Shown here in pieces: positions 8,820-17,646 of a stretch of 64,000 bases of DNA. The stretch's first letter is position 1; the number at the start of each line of letters is the position of its first letter. The translations under genes and the position numbers were made by a program. The stretch spans positions 124,001 to 188,000 of the forward strand of contig NZ_WUWM01000001.1 of the NCBI RefSeq assembly GCF_009846885.1, in the 5' to 3' direction. This DNA is from Paenibacillus puerhi. Its GTDB lineage: Bacteria > Bacillota > Bacilli > Paenibacillales > NBRC-103111. The notes under the pieces were generated by a model. That model saw nothing but the letters and a program-made list of their open reading frames with translations, ran no database searches and had not been told where the DNA came from.

Positions 8820-9941
8820 TTGCTGGCTAAAAAGCGGCGTGTACGCGCAGTCAAGCGAGGCAGGTTGGCCGGATTGAGGCAAGGACGTGCGGTCGGTTAT
8901 GAGCACGGGTACCACTTCGGCCGCTGCGAAGCGGTCCGGGCGCGCGCCGTGCCACCGGGTCCCGGAAGCCGCCGCAATCTGAAAGTATTATTCATCCCCC
9001 AAGGATTTCAAGCGCTCGATCATGGCGTGGCGGGCGGTCTTGGGTGCCACGTCAGGGAGCTGGTGGTCGGGACGCCCGAGAGGATGGAAGAGCTGGCAGG
9101 GCTGCATAGACCGGACATCATGATCGTCATGAACGGCCTTCATGTGTTTCCCGCGGATCATCTGGAGCAGGTGGACCGGATTCGCAGCATGGGCATACGA
9201 ACCGTCATCTGGTTTGCCGACGATCCCTACTTTACGAATGATACGGCCGACATCGCGCTGCGCTATGACACGGTCATCACCCACGAGCAGAGCTGTGTGC
9301 CCTTCTATGAGCAGGCCGGCTGCTCGAATGTGTACTATCTGCCGCTGGCCGCCGACACCGGGCTCTTCCGGCCGAAGAGGGTGCCGCTGGCTTACCGCAG
9401 CGATATTTGCTTTATCGGTATGGCCTTCTGGAACCGCGTCCGCTTCTTCGATCGAATCGCTCCTTATCTGCGGGGCAGACGCGTCTTTATCGGCGGGGGG
9501 CTGTGGGAACGCATGTCCAACTACCGGATGGTCCAGCGCTTCGTTCGTTCCGGCTGGATTCCGGTCGAGGAGTCCGTGCTCTACTACAGCGGCGCCAAGC
9601 TGGTGATTAATCTCCACCGCGGATATGATCATGACACGGACAATAAGAACGCACGGCGCATACCGGCCTTGTCGATCAATCCGCGAACGTATGAGATTTC
9701 CGCTTGCGGTACCCTGCAGCTGACGGATCTGAGGGAGGATTTGCCCCGCTACTACACGCCCGGTCAAGAGCTGGATATCTTCGGCAGTCCCGAGGAGCTG
9801 ATCGCCAAGATCAACCATTATTTAACGCATGATGAGATCCGGCGAACGATCGCACTCAACGGATTGCGACGGACAGTACAGGAGCATTCCTTTGTCAGCC
9901 GGATCGACCAGCTGCTTGGGCTGCTTGGGTACGGGTCTTAA
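8820..9941 (+). CDS. CgeB-family glycosyltransferase with N-terminal tag motif
   Basis: The 373-residue protein resembles CgeB-type spore maturation proteins: a DUF3880-like N-terminal half (IRTVIWFADDPYF) and a C-terminal Glyco_trans_1_2-like half (RTYEISACGTLQLTD). A Lys/Arg-rich leader is followed by GYEHGYHFGRCEAV at residues 26-39, a motif repeated in two other enzymes of this locus. TTG 8820 is the start, with GGGAGAGG upstream; a nearby ATG at 8813 runs into a stop. It is probably a mother-cell glycosyltransferase acting on the spore crust. Donor and acceptor are unknown. Confidence 0.82.
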   Translation: MLAKKRRVRAVKRGRLAGLRQGRAVGYEHGYHFGRCEAVRARAVPPGPGSRRNLKVLFIPQGFQALDHGVAGGLGCHVRELVVGTPERMEELAGLHRPDIMIVMNGLHVFPADHLEQVDRIRSMGIRTVIWFADDPYFTNDTADIALRYDTVITHEQSCVPFYEQAGCSNVYYLPLAADTGLFRPKRVPLAYRSDICFIGMAFWNRVRFFDRIAPYLRGRRVFIGGGLWERMSNYRMVQRFVRSGWIPVEESVLYYSGAKLVINLHRGYDHDTDNKNARRIPALSINPRTYEISACGTLQLTDLREDLPRYYTPGQELDIFGSPEELIAKINHYLTHDEIRRTIALNGLRRTVQEHSFVSRIDQLLGLLGYGS

Positions 9942-9962
9942 ACACAAAGAGGAGGAAGAGGG

Positions 9963-11087
9963 ATGCCAGTAAAAACGGTGCCAAAACGCATATCAAGCGC
10001 CGCTATGGCCCGGACCCAAGGACGGGAGCGAGGCTTGCGGCTGGGCCGCCGCTACGGTTATGACTACGGCCGCTGTGAGGCCGTGATGAGGCAAATGCCG
10101 GCCCGTGCGCAAGGATGGTGGGATGTGCGCATCCTGTATGTCAGCTCGGGCAAGGGCTTGCCCTATTCGCCGCTCGATACTTCCGTTATTGAGGCGCTGC
10201 GCGAACTGGTAAGAGAGCTTATCGTGCTGACGCCCGCTCAGGACATCGTGGCTACGGCCGATCGGATCAAGCCGGATTACGTCCTCATCTTGGATGGCTT
10301 GAATCTGCCCGTCGAACGGATCGACGCGATTCGCTCTCTCGGCATTCGTACCGCGATCTGGCTGACGGACGATCCATACTATACCGACATTACGCTGCCG
10401 CTTGTCATGCACTACGATACGGTGTTCACGCTTGAGCTGGAATGCGTGACCCTATACCGTCAGCATGGTCATGCGCAGGCTCATTATCTGCCCTTAGGGG
10501 CTAATCCGAATGTGTTCCGCCCTAAGCCGGTTCCGCTCCAATATCGTTACGATATCGGTTTTATCGGCTCCGCTTTTTGGAACCGCGCCCGCTTCTTCGA
10601 TCAGGTCGCTCCGTTTCTTGCGAAACGCCATACGTATATTTCGGGGATATGGTGGGATCGGCTCAAGCATTATGGACTGCTTAGAAAGAAAATTGACCTG
10701 AATAAATGGATGGACGCCGGAGAGACGGCGGCTTATTATAACGGGATGAACATCTCGATCAATCTTCACCGCTCCGTCGATGACGAGAGCTTTAACAACA
10801 ACAGTCGGTTGGTCGGGGCTGTTTCTCCCAATCCGCGTACGTTCGAAATTGCCGGCTGCGGCACCTTGCAGCTGACCGATATCCGCAATGATCTTTACCG
10901 ATTCTATACGCCGGACCACGAAATCGTCACCTATGCCTCCCCGGAAGAATTGAAAGAAAAGATCGAATTCTACCTGAATCATGAGGAAGAGCGAAGGGCC
11001 ATCGCCCTCAATGCGCTGCGTCGCACGATGTCCGAGCACACCTACTCGCATCGGCTCGCCCAGATGCTAAAGCTGCTGTTCGGATAA
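9963..11087 (+). CDS. CgeB-family glycosyltransferase, second copy
   Basis: This tandem paralogue of the preceding gene has 374 residues. It shares IRTAIWLTDDPYYTD, a GSAFWNRARFFD block, and RTFEIAGCGTLQLTD. The N-terminal leader carries GYDYGRCEAV at residues 32-41 after a GxxxG run. GAGGAGGAAGAGGG gives a strong ribosome binding site. The two copies differ in the middle third, so they may use different acceptors. Confidence 0.85.
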   Translation: MPVKTVPKRISSAAMARTQGRERGLRLGRRYGYDYGRCEAVMRQMPARAQGWWDVRILYVSSGKGLPYSPLDTSVIEALRELVRELIVLTPAQDIVATADRIKPDYVLILDGLNLPVERIDAIRSLGIRTAIWLTDDPYYTDITLPLVMHYDTVFTLELECVTLYRQHGHAQAHYLPLGANPNVFRPKPVPLQYRYDIGFIGSAFWNRARFFDQVAPFLAKRHTYISGIWWDRLKHYGLLRKKIDLNKWMDAGETAAYYNGMNISINLHRSVDDESFNNNSRLVGAVSPNPRTFEIAGCGTLQLTDIRNDLYRFYTPDHEIVTYASPEELKEKIEFYLNHEEERRAIALNALRRTMSEHTYSHRLAQMLKLLFG

Positions 11088-11167
11088 AATGGGCGAATCG
11101 ACCCGGGCGCCGGGCTTTCTTCCTGCATACGCTGTAGAGATGCGCATGCTTGAAGGAGGTGCCGGGT

Positions 11168-11476
11168 ATGAAAAAGCGTAAAGTACGCAGCGTGCGGGCC
11201 AAACGTAACTCCCGTGCCATAGGCAAAGGAAGAAGGCGGAAACCGCATGTGCTGCGAAGGCCTAGAGCAAAGCGGGCGTTACGGAGGCCCGTCAAGCGAC
11301 GTAAGGGCAGGCGGACCTTGCTCTCCCGCCGCCGCCGTCCCCTTGCTCGTAGGCGGCGCAGCCTTAGAGGACGGACGTATTCGCGGGCCTATAATGAAGC
11401 GTTCAACCAGGCTTACAACGAAGGCTTCAGTGCCGGGATGGAGCAGGGATTAAAGGACGGGCAGGCGCAGGGCTAA
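11168..11476 (+). CDS. Small Arg-rich protein with A/G-x-x-x tail
   Basis: The 102-residue protein has a perfect GAAGGAGGT ribosome binding site. Residues 1-70 are extremely rich in Arg and Lys. Residues 74-102 repeat a small residue every fourth position (A74, A78, A82, G86, G90, G94, G98, G102), often followed by Tyr or Phe. It could be a polycationic scaffold or DNA/polyanion-binding spore protein. The tail resembles the GYxxG tags of neighbouring glycosyltransferases. No known family was recognised. Confidence 0.7.
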   Translation: MKKRKVRSVRAKRNSRAIGKGRRRKPHVLRRPRAKRALRRPVKRRKGRRTLLSRRRRPLARRRRSLRGRTYSRAYNEAFNQAYNEGFSAGMEQGLKDGQAQG

Positions 11477-11553
11477 CCGGCTGGCGGCACGATCAGGTGC
11501 CGAGGGCAGGTATGCACAGCTCGTGTAAGACAGATGAACAGTTAGCTTTAGTC

Positions 11554-11584
11554 AGACCGGGCAGATCTAGGCCCGGTCTCTTTG
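11554..11584 (+). terminator. Rho-independent terminator-like hairpin
   Basis: The 9-bp perfect stem AGACCGGGC / GCCCGGTCT with an 8-base loop is followed by CTTTG. It closes the unit ending with the Arg-rich protein gene. Confidence 0.65.
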
Positions 11585-11836
11585 TCATGCCGCGGAGCGG
11601 AGCAGACCGTCTGCCGAAGCGGGTGAGAACAGACGGCTTGTCTAGCAAATTGTACGAATGGACGGGGGTTAAATGACGTGCCGTTACAGTTGTCCCGCTA
11701 ATATATTGTATGGACCTGGGAACTATGAACTGTGTATCGGCGCTATGTTGAATTTCCTGAAGCAAGCTTTGTACTTTATGGCGGAGGTGAACGTCGTGTC
11801 GACCGCTTCAGGGCGGGGGGACATCAGGCGGTTCCT

Positions 11837-13627
11837 ATGAAAATCATGCTATTCTCGCATGTTTGCGGAAGTCAGATGATTACAGGCGCTGAGAAATACT
11901 TGCTGCTCCTGGCAAGGGAGCTGGGGCGGCATGGCGACTGTACGCTGGTCGTCCCCGAGGCGGGCCTGCTCTCCCGGGAAGCGAATGCGGCCGGTATCCG
12001 TACGGTCATTCAAACCGTTCCGCTCATCTGGCAGATGTTTCGTCCCGTCTCGAGCCTGGGACAGGATGTGGAGGCCAGGCTGGAGCGCGGGGAACACGAA
12101 GGGATCATTAATCTGCTTCATATGCACCAGCCCGATCTGGTCGTCGTTAATACGTGTCTGAACGCATTGCCGGCCGCTGCGGCCCACGAGCTCGGGCTGC
12201 CTGTAGCCTGGTTTATAACAGAGAAAATAACAGAAAACGCCTGGTCCCGGCAAGCTGTCGAGCTGCTGAACCGCTATGCCGATTGGATCATCGGGATATC
12301 GGAGACGACGCTTAGGCCGATCCGGGCTCATTCTCCCGCTGCAGGAGCGAAGACCTATTTACTTCCCCCGTCCTGGCTGCTAGAGGAGCTTCGCCAGGAC
12401 GAATGGCCCCGGTATCGCGAGCTGAGAAGGCTGGAGCTCGGGATTCGCGAGCAGGAGAGGCTGATCGGCTTTATCGCATCCAGCCTGCATGAGGAGAAGG
12501 GGCTGGAGCATTTCGTAACAATGGCTCTGCAAGTAGCCATGTGGCGGCCCAAAAGCCGGTTTCTGATCGTCGGCAAAGTGACGGATGAAGCGTATTTTGC
12601 CCGCTGTACGGAGATGATCAAGGCGTCCGGTCGAGGGGCAAGATTTCATTGGAGGGGCTTTGAGCCCCGGATCCATACGCTGTACCCCGCTCTGGATATC
12701 GTCGTAGTTCCCAGCCTGATCGACGAGGGATTCGGGCTTACCGCCGCCGAGGGCTTGCTATTCGGCGCCAGCGTCGTGGCCTACCGCTCAGGCGGTCTCG
12801 AAGAGATTATGACGACAGTCGGCAACGGATCGGGTCTTGTCGATAAGGGCGATGCAGCAGGGCTGGCCGATCGCGTGATCGCCCTGCTCGATACCGGAGC
12901 CGCCGGACTGGAGGAATCCGGTGAAGCCAACCGTGCTTCGATCGAAGCCGCTTACGGCATTCAAGCCTATCGGCGACGGCTGCAGCCCCTACTCCACCGC
13001 TTTCGTCACCGTATCCGGCAGAGACATGCGGAGCAGCTGTATTCCCCGGGGCCCAGACTCGAACCGGGCAGATTATATAAAGGCAGGAGAAGCACAGCCG
13101 TTTTCCTGCTGGAGGCGGGGGGGAAGCGGCTCTTCGCAACGGGAGAAACGATGCGGTTCTACCGGTATACCTGGCGCGAGGTGAAGGTTGTCCCCGATAA
13201 GCTGCTATATGCGCTGCCGAACGGACCTGTGATCCGGCATCGCCCGCCGTCGGCGGACAATCGACCGTCCACACTGCTTGCCAAAGGCTCGGGGCCGGGG
13301 GTATTTCTGCTCGCTCACGGGCGAAGGCAGTTATTCACCTCCCAGTTGGCTCTTCGCCAAAGGGGATACCGACCGGAGCGCGTCGTCGAGCTGCCGGACG
13401 AGGAGCTTGAGCGACTGCCGCTTGGCGAGCCGCTGCAGGCCCTTCCCAATCAGAAGGAGGCCGGCAAGCCTGGCAAGTCGCGGGGCAAACGCCGGGCGAG
13501 CACTCGCCGCCCGGCAGGTGGAAAGCATCAGGCGAAGCAGGGACGTCCGGACAAGAGCAAACGCCGGACGGCTGGCTCCGCCGCCCGAGGAAAAACGGGA
13601 CGTCGGGTAGCGGAGCCGCGTCCATGA
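11837..13627 (+). CDS. Glycosyltransferase family 4 with C-terminal repeat and polybasic tail
   Basis: The 596-residue protein has a GT4 GT-B core to about residue 400 (GFIASSLHEEKGLEHF, then VVPSLIDEGFGLTAAEGL with the donor-binding acidic residues). Two roughly 50-residue beta repeats follow, each with the pattern V-F-L-L-x3-G-x-R-x-L-F. The last 60 residues are Lys/Arg/Gly-rich and probably disordered. ATG 11837 (MKIMLFSHV) matches the start of GT4 homology; the longer open frame is unlikely. The basic tail may tether the enzyme to an anionic spore layer (inference). Confidence 0.82.
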   Translation: MKIMLFSHVCGSQMITGAEKYLLLLARELGRHGDCTLVVPEAGLLSREANAAGIRTVIQTVPLIWQMFRPVSSLGQDVEARLERGEHEGIINLLHMHQPDLVVVNTCLNALPAAAAHELGLPVAWFITEKITENAWSRQAVELLNRYADWIIGISETTLRPIRAHSPAAGAKTYLLPPSWLLEELRQDEWPRYRELRRLELGIREQERLIGFIASSLHEEKGLEHFVTMALQVAMWRPKSRFLIVGKVTDEAYFARCTEMIKASGRGARFHWRGFEPRIHTLYPALDIVVVPSLIDEGFGLTAAEGLLFGASVVAYRSGGLEEIMTTVGNGSGLVDKGDAAGLADRVIALLDTGAAGLEESGEANRASIEAAYGIQAYRRRLQPLLHRFRHRIRQRHAEQLYSPGPRLEPGRLYKGRRSTAVFLLEAGGKRLFATGETMRFYRYTWREVKVVPDKLLYALPNGPVIRHRPPSADNRPSTLLAKGSGPGVFLLAHGRRQLFTSQLALRQRGYRPERVVELPDEELERLPLGEPLQALPNQKEAGKPGKSRGKRRASTRRPAGGKHQAKQGRPDKSKRRTAGSAARGKTGRRVAEPRP

Positions 13628-13691
13628 ACGGTCCAGGGTCGGATGAATGAGTAATGCTCGGCGTTTCACGATGTGAAGAAGGAGGATGGGG

Positions 13692-14783
13692 ATGAGGATC
13701 GTTACGATTCTGGGCACGAGGCCCGAGATTATCCGGCTCAGTCTGATCATCCGGAAGCTGGATGATCTGGCCGACCGCCATGTGCTGGTGCATACGGGAC
13801 AAAACTTTTCGCACCGTCTAAGCGACGTTTTCTTCGAGGAGATGAACCTTCGATTGCCTGATTATGTGCTGAAGCACCGCAGCACCGCTCTCGGCGCGCA
13901 GCTGTCATTGATGTTCAGCGAGGTGGCGGACATTCTGGAGCGGGAAAAGCCGGATAAGGTGCTGCTGCTGGGGGATACCAACAGTGCGCTGTGCGCCATT
14001 CTGGCGGAAAGGATGGGCATCCCGGTGATGCACATGGAGGCTGGCAACCGCTGCTTCGACCTAAGGGTGCCGGAAGAGAAGAACCGAAAAATCATTGATG
14101 CCGTATCCACGATCAATCTGCCCTATACCCCTCAAAGCAAGCAGAATTTGCTGAGGGAGGGCTTTCCCCCCGAACGTATTGTCATGACCGGCAATCCTAT
14201 TTATGAGGTGCTTCAGGCGTATGCCTCCAGCATCGACTCCAGCCCCGTTCTCGAGAAGCTCCGGCTATCGCCCCAGGATTACTATCTCGCGACAGCGCAC
14301 CGCGCGGAGAATGTGGACGTCGCCGAGCATCTGCTGCAGATCTTGCTGGCGCTCAATACGATTGCCTCGCGCGATAACCGTCGCGTCATCTGCAGCATCC
14401 ATCCGCGCACGCGTTCCCGCATCGCAGCTCTTGAGAACTATGAGCCTCATCCGCTGGTCGAATTCCATGAGCCCTTCGGTTTTTTCGATTTTGTCCGCCT
14501 GGAACGGGATGCGCTATGCGTCCTGACCGACAGCGGAACGGTCCAGGAGGAGTGCTGCTTACTGCGGGTTCCGGCTGTGACGATGCGTCTTACGACGGAA
14601 CGGCCGGAGACTGTCGATTGCGGCAGCAACGTAGTTGCCGGTCTTACAGCCGGACAAATCGCCGATGCCGTGCGGCTGATGGGCCGCATGCCGAAGGACT
14701 GGAGCTTTCCCGAGGGCTATATGGATCGTGACGTGTCGGCGAAGGTGGTCAAATATGTGTTGGGAGGAAAGCAGCATGTTTAA
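13692..14783 (+). CDS. UDP-N-acetylglucosamine 2-epimerase family (FnlC/CapG-like)
   Basis: The 363-residue protein has LGTRPEIIRL, HTGQNF, GDTNSAL, MEAGNRCFD, TAHRAENV and LTDSGTVQEE. These are the WecB/CapG family motifs. AGGAGG lies 6 bp before ATG 13692, preferred over ATG 13686. It sits directly upstream of a CapE-type dehydratase and an RmlD-like reductase. In such trios the 2-epimerase acts last, on a UDP-6-deoxy-L-HexNAc, rather than on UDP-GlcNAc. Confidence 0.88.
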   Translation: MRIVTILGTRPEIIRLSLIIRKLDDLADRHVLVHTGQNFSHRLSDVFFEEMNLRLPDYVLKHRSTALGAQLSLMFSEVADILEREKPDKVLLLGDTNSALCAILAERMGIPVMHMEAGNRCFDLRVPEEKNRKIIDAVSTINLPYTPQSKQNLLREGFPPERIVMTGNPIYEVLQAYASSIDSSPVLEKLRLSPQDYYLATAHRAENVDVAEHLLQILLALNTIASRDNRRVICSIHPRTRSRIAALENYEPHPLVEFHEPFGFFDFVRLERDALCVLTDSGTVQEECCLLRVPAVTMRLTTERPETVDCGSNVVAGLTAGQIADAVRLMGRMPKDWSFPEGYMDRDVSAKVVKYVLGGKQHV

Positions 14784-15762
14784 AGACAGCACGATTTTGG
14801 TAACCGGGGGAACCGGGTCCTGGGGACGCGAGCTGGTTTCCCAGCTGATCGTCTATGAGCCGAGGTCGGTGATCGTGTTCTCCAGAAGCGAAACCACTCA
14901 GGTGACGATGAAGCGCGAGTTCGATAACCCCCGGCTGCAGTTCTGCATCGGAGACATTCGAGACAAGGAGGCGCTGCTGGCAGCTACCCGGGGTGTAGAT
15001 TACGTGTTTCACCTGGCCGCCCTGAAGCATGTGCCGGTCTGCGAGGATCAGCCCTACGAGGCGCTCAAGACCAATGTACTGGGCACGCAGAACATTATCG
15101 AGGCTTCCATCGAGAACAAGGTGAAGAAGGTCATTAACATTTCGACCGATAAGGCGGCCAATCCGTCCAACTTCTACGGCATGACCAAGGCGATCGGGGA
15201 GAAGCTGATTATTTATGCGAATCTGCTGCATTCCGAAACCAAGTTCGTCTGCGTTCGGGGGGGCAACGTACTCGGCACGAACGGAAGCGTCGTTCATTTG
15301 TTCATGCAGCAGATTGCCGAGAAGGGCCAGGTAGGGATTACCCATAAAGAAATGACGCGATTTTTCCTTACGGTCGAGGAGGCGGTTTCTTTGCTGCTCA
15401 AGGCTACGGCCAAGGGAAAGGGCGGAGAAATTTTCATTATGAAAATGCCCACCTGCAAAATCGTCGACCTGGCCGAGGTGCTGGCCGAGCACATGGGCGT
15501 GCCTGACCTCGGGTTTGTAGAGCTTGGCGTCCGGCCGGGCGAAAAGCTGCACGAGATCCTTTATTCCGAATATGAAGCGCAAACGACGGTCGTCTTTGAC
15601 CAGGATTATGTGGTGGTGCTGCCGCCTCTGGACATTCCGGGACTCAAGCAAGCCTATGAGGGCTGCCGTAAGGTGGGAGGGGATGAATATTCCTCTGCTT
15701 TCTCCCTGATGAGCAAAGAGGACATTTATGAAATGCTGAAAAAGGGCGGTTTTCTGCGATGA
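14776..15762 (+). CDS. UDP-GlcNAc 4,6-dehydratase / epimerase (CapE/FnlA/WbjB-like)
   Basis: The 328-residue SDR has TGGTGSWGRELV, HLAALKHVPVCE, STDKAANPSNFYGMTK (with the atypical active-site arrangement of this family) and RGGNVLGTNGSV. Enzymes of this type convert UDP-GlcNAc to a 4-keto-6-deoxy-L-sugar by dehydration and C5/C3 epimerisation. The start overlaps the previous gene by 8 bp, and GGGAGGAAAG precedes it. It works with the flanking epimerase and reductase. Confidence 0.88.
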   Translation: MFKDSTILVTGGTGSWGRELVSQLIVYEPRSVIVFSRSETTQVTMKREFDNPRLQFCIGDIRDKEALLAATRGVDYVFHLAALKHVPVCEDQPYEALKTNVLGTQNIIEASIENKVKKVINISTDKAANPSNFYGMTKAIGEKLIIYANLLHSETKFVCVRGGNVLGTNGSVVHLFMQQIAEKGQVGITHKEMTRFFLTVEEAVSLLLKATAKGKGGEIFIMKMPTCKIVDLAEVLAEHMGVPDLGFVELGVRPGEKLHEILYSEYEAQTTVVFDQDYVVVLPPLDIPGLKQAYEGCRKVGGDEYSSAFSLMSKEDIYEMLKKGGFLR

Positions 15763-16628
15763 AACTATTGGTCGTCGGGGGCCATGGCATGGCGGGACAC
15801 CTGCTTCTCCGTTTTCTGGCGGAGACATCTGACCATGAGCTGTTCTACACGGTGCGCGCCGGTTCCGGCGAAGAAGCAAGGCTGTTGACTCCTCTTCCCG
15901 GAGCGCGCCTGTATGTGGAGCTATCCAATTGGGAGCGGGTATCGCATGCGGTCGAGCTGATCAGGCCGGATGTGATCGTCAATTTGGCGGGGATACTGAA
16001 CGATGCGGCTCGTCAGCAGGAAGTCAAGGCTTATGAGGTGAACGGCCTGCTGCCCCATAAGCTTGCCCGGCTCTCGGAGGGTCTGGGCGCGAGACTCATT
16101 CAGTTGAGCACGGATTGTGTGTTTCATGGCGATCGTGGAAGCTATGTGGAGCGCCACGTGCCCAACGGGCAATCCGTGTACGCCCTTACCAAAGCGCTGG
16201 GAGAGGTGAAAAGCTCCCCGCACCTGACGATCCGCACCTCGATAGTCGGACCGGAGATTCGTGAATGCGGGATCGGTCTGCTGCACTGGTTTCTTCGGCA
16301 AACGGGAGAGGTGAAGGGCTTCGTTCATGTGCGGTGGAACGGGGTAACTACGCTGGAGCTCGCGAAGTTTATCTCGCATGCGCTGGAGCGCGGAAGCAGC
16401 TTGAGCGGGGTTGTGCATTTGACGGCCCCCAAGGCCATCAGTAAGCATCAGCTTCTGGAGCTCTTCTTGCGAACCTTCGGGAATCCGGAAGTGACGGGCA
16501 TTCGTCCAGATGATGCGACCGTCCTAGACCGTACCCTGCTTAGCACGCGTAAGGATCTGGATTACGAGGTGCCGGATTACGAGACGATGCTGAGCGAGTT
16601 GTACGAATGGATGCGCATGCACCCATGA
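15759..16628 (+). CDS. RmlD-like nucleotide-sugar reductase
   Basis: The 289-residue SDR has VVGGHGMAGHLLL, VNLAGILNDAA, STDCVFHGDRGSY and Y-x3-K in YALTKALGE. It lacks the C-terminal cupin domain of CapF/FnlB (about 370 residues). The matching short reductases (WbvR type) act in UDP-N-acetyl-L-quinovosamine synthesis. I therefore infer a UDP-L-RhaNAc intermediate and UDP-L-QuiNAc end product rather than UDP-L-FucNAc. ATGA overlap with the dehydratase gene. Confidence 0.78.
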   Translation: MKLLVVGGHGMAGHLLLRFLAETSDHELFYTVRAGSGEEARLLTPLPGARLYVELSNWERVSHAVELIRPDVIVNLAGILNDAARQQEVKAYEVNGLLPHKLARLSEGLGARLIQLSTDCVFHGDRGSYVERHVPNGQSVYALTKALGEVKSSPHLTIRTSIVGPEIRECGIGLLHWFLRQTGEVKGFVHVRWNGVTTLELAKFISHALERGSSLSGVVHLTAPKAISKHQLLELFLRTFGNPEVTGIRPDDATVLDRTLLSTRKDLDYEVPDYETMLSELYEWMRMHP

Positions 16629-17632
16629 GCCGGGGCAAGGTGATCGTGACCGGAGCCTCGGGTTTCACCGGCCTGCACGCCTGCGCTCATCTGGCCGGGA
16701 TCGGTTATGAGGTGACGGCTGTTCTGCGCAAGCGGGGGGCTACGGCATCCATCGCTGCCGAAGCATCCGCAAGCGGGAGCGGCATGATCCGGGAAAGGGT
16801 AGTTGATCTGACCGATCAGGCAGCCGTCCTGAAGCTGCTCGAGCAAGAGCGGCCGGGCAGGCTGCTGCATCTTGCGGGACGGAATGACGTCGGCGGGTCC
16901 TGGCAGCAGCCGCTCACGTATGTGCAGCTCAATATGATGTCGACGCTCTATCTGCTGGATGGGCTCCGGCTGCTTGGACTGACAGATTGCCGGGCGCTGA
17001 TCGTCGGCTCCATGCTGGGCTGCCGCCTTCGCGATGACGAGACACCGTGCCCGCCCCATCCGTATTCGCTCAGCAAAACGCTGCAAACCTTGACGTCCTC
17101 GGCGTGGGGAGCTCTGTTCGGCTTGCCCGTCTGTATCGCGCAGCCGTCCAACCTGATCGGCCCCGGCGCCTCGAGCGGTCTGTGCGGCCTAATAGGAGCT
17201 CATGTAGCCGAGTGGGAGAGGGCCGGCAAAAGCAACCCCTTTCGCCTGTCTTCGCTCGAGGAGGCCCGGGATTTTGTCGACGTGCGCGATGCGGTGCGCG
17301 CTTACGGCCTGATACTGGAGCATGGAGTGCCGGGATGCTCGTATCCGGTCGGCTCGGGCCGGCTCCGAACGCTGGGCGACATTGCCTCGCAGTTCGAGAG
17401 GGTGGCGAAGGCCCAGGTTTCGTGGCGAATCGGTTTCTCTGCCGAAGCTGCCGAGTTCCCGCCGGTCCGGCTTACGGAAGCCGGAAGGGGCGATGAAGAG
17501 GGAGACATCAGGCCCTCCGCCGTAGATGTCAGGCCGATGCGCGCGCTGGGCTGGGAGCCGGCCATCGCTTTGGAGCAATCCGTTGCGGATATTATGACCT
17601 ATCACCGGCATCGGACCGGTCGTAATCCATAG
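16625..17632 (+). CDS. SDR nucleotide-sugar epimerase/dehydratase (GMD-like)
   Basis: The 335-residue protein has TGASGFTGLHAC for NAD(P) binding, HLAGRNDVGGSW and a PYSLSK Y-x3-K motif, followed by EEARDFVDVRD. The overall pattern resembles GDP-mannose 4,6-dehydratase or RMD-type reductases. ATG 16625 overlaps the previous stop (ATGA); an in-frame ATG 16607 is less likely. It is probably another sugar-tailoring step of the same glycan. Confidence 0.75.
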   Translation: MSRGKVIVTGASGFTGLHACAHLAGIGYEVTAVLRKRGATASIAAEASASGSGMIRERVVDLTDQAAVLKLLEQERPGRLLHLAGRNDVGGSWQQPLTYVQLNMMSTLYLLDGLRLLGLTDCRALIVGSMLGCRLRDDETPCPPHPYSLSKTLQTLTSSAWGALFGLPVCIAQPSNLIGPGASSGLCGLIGAHVAEWERAGKSNPFRLSSLEEARDFVDVRDAVRAYGLILEHGVPGCSYPVGSGRLRTLGDIASQFERVAKAQVSWRIGFSAEAAEFPPVRLTEAGRGDEEGDIRPSAVDVRPMRALGWEPAIALEQSVADIMTYHRHRTGRNP

Positions 17633-17646
17633 AGGGAGTGAGCGCC

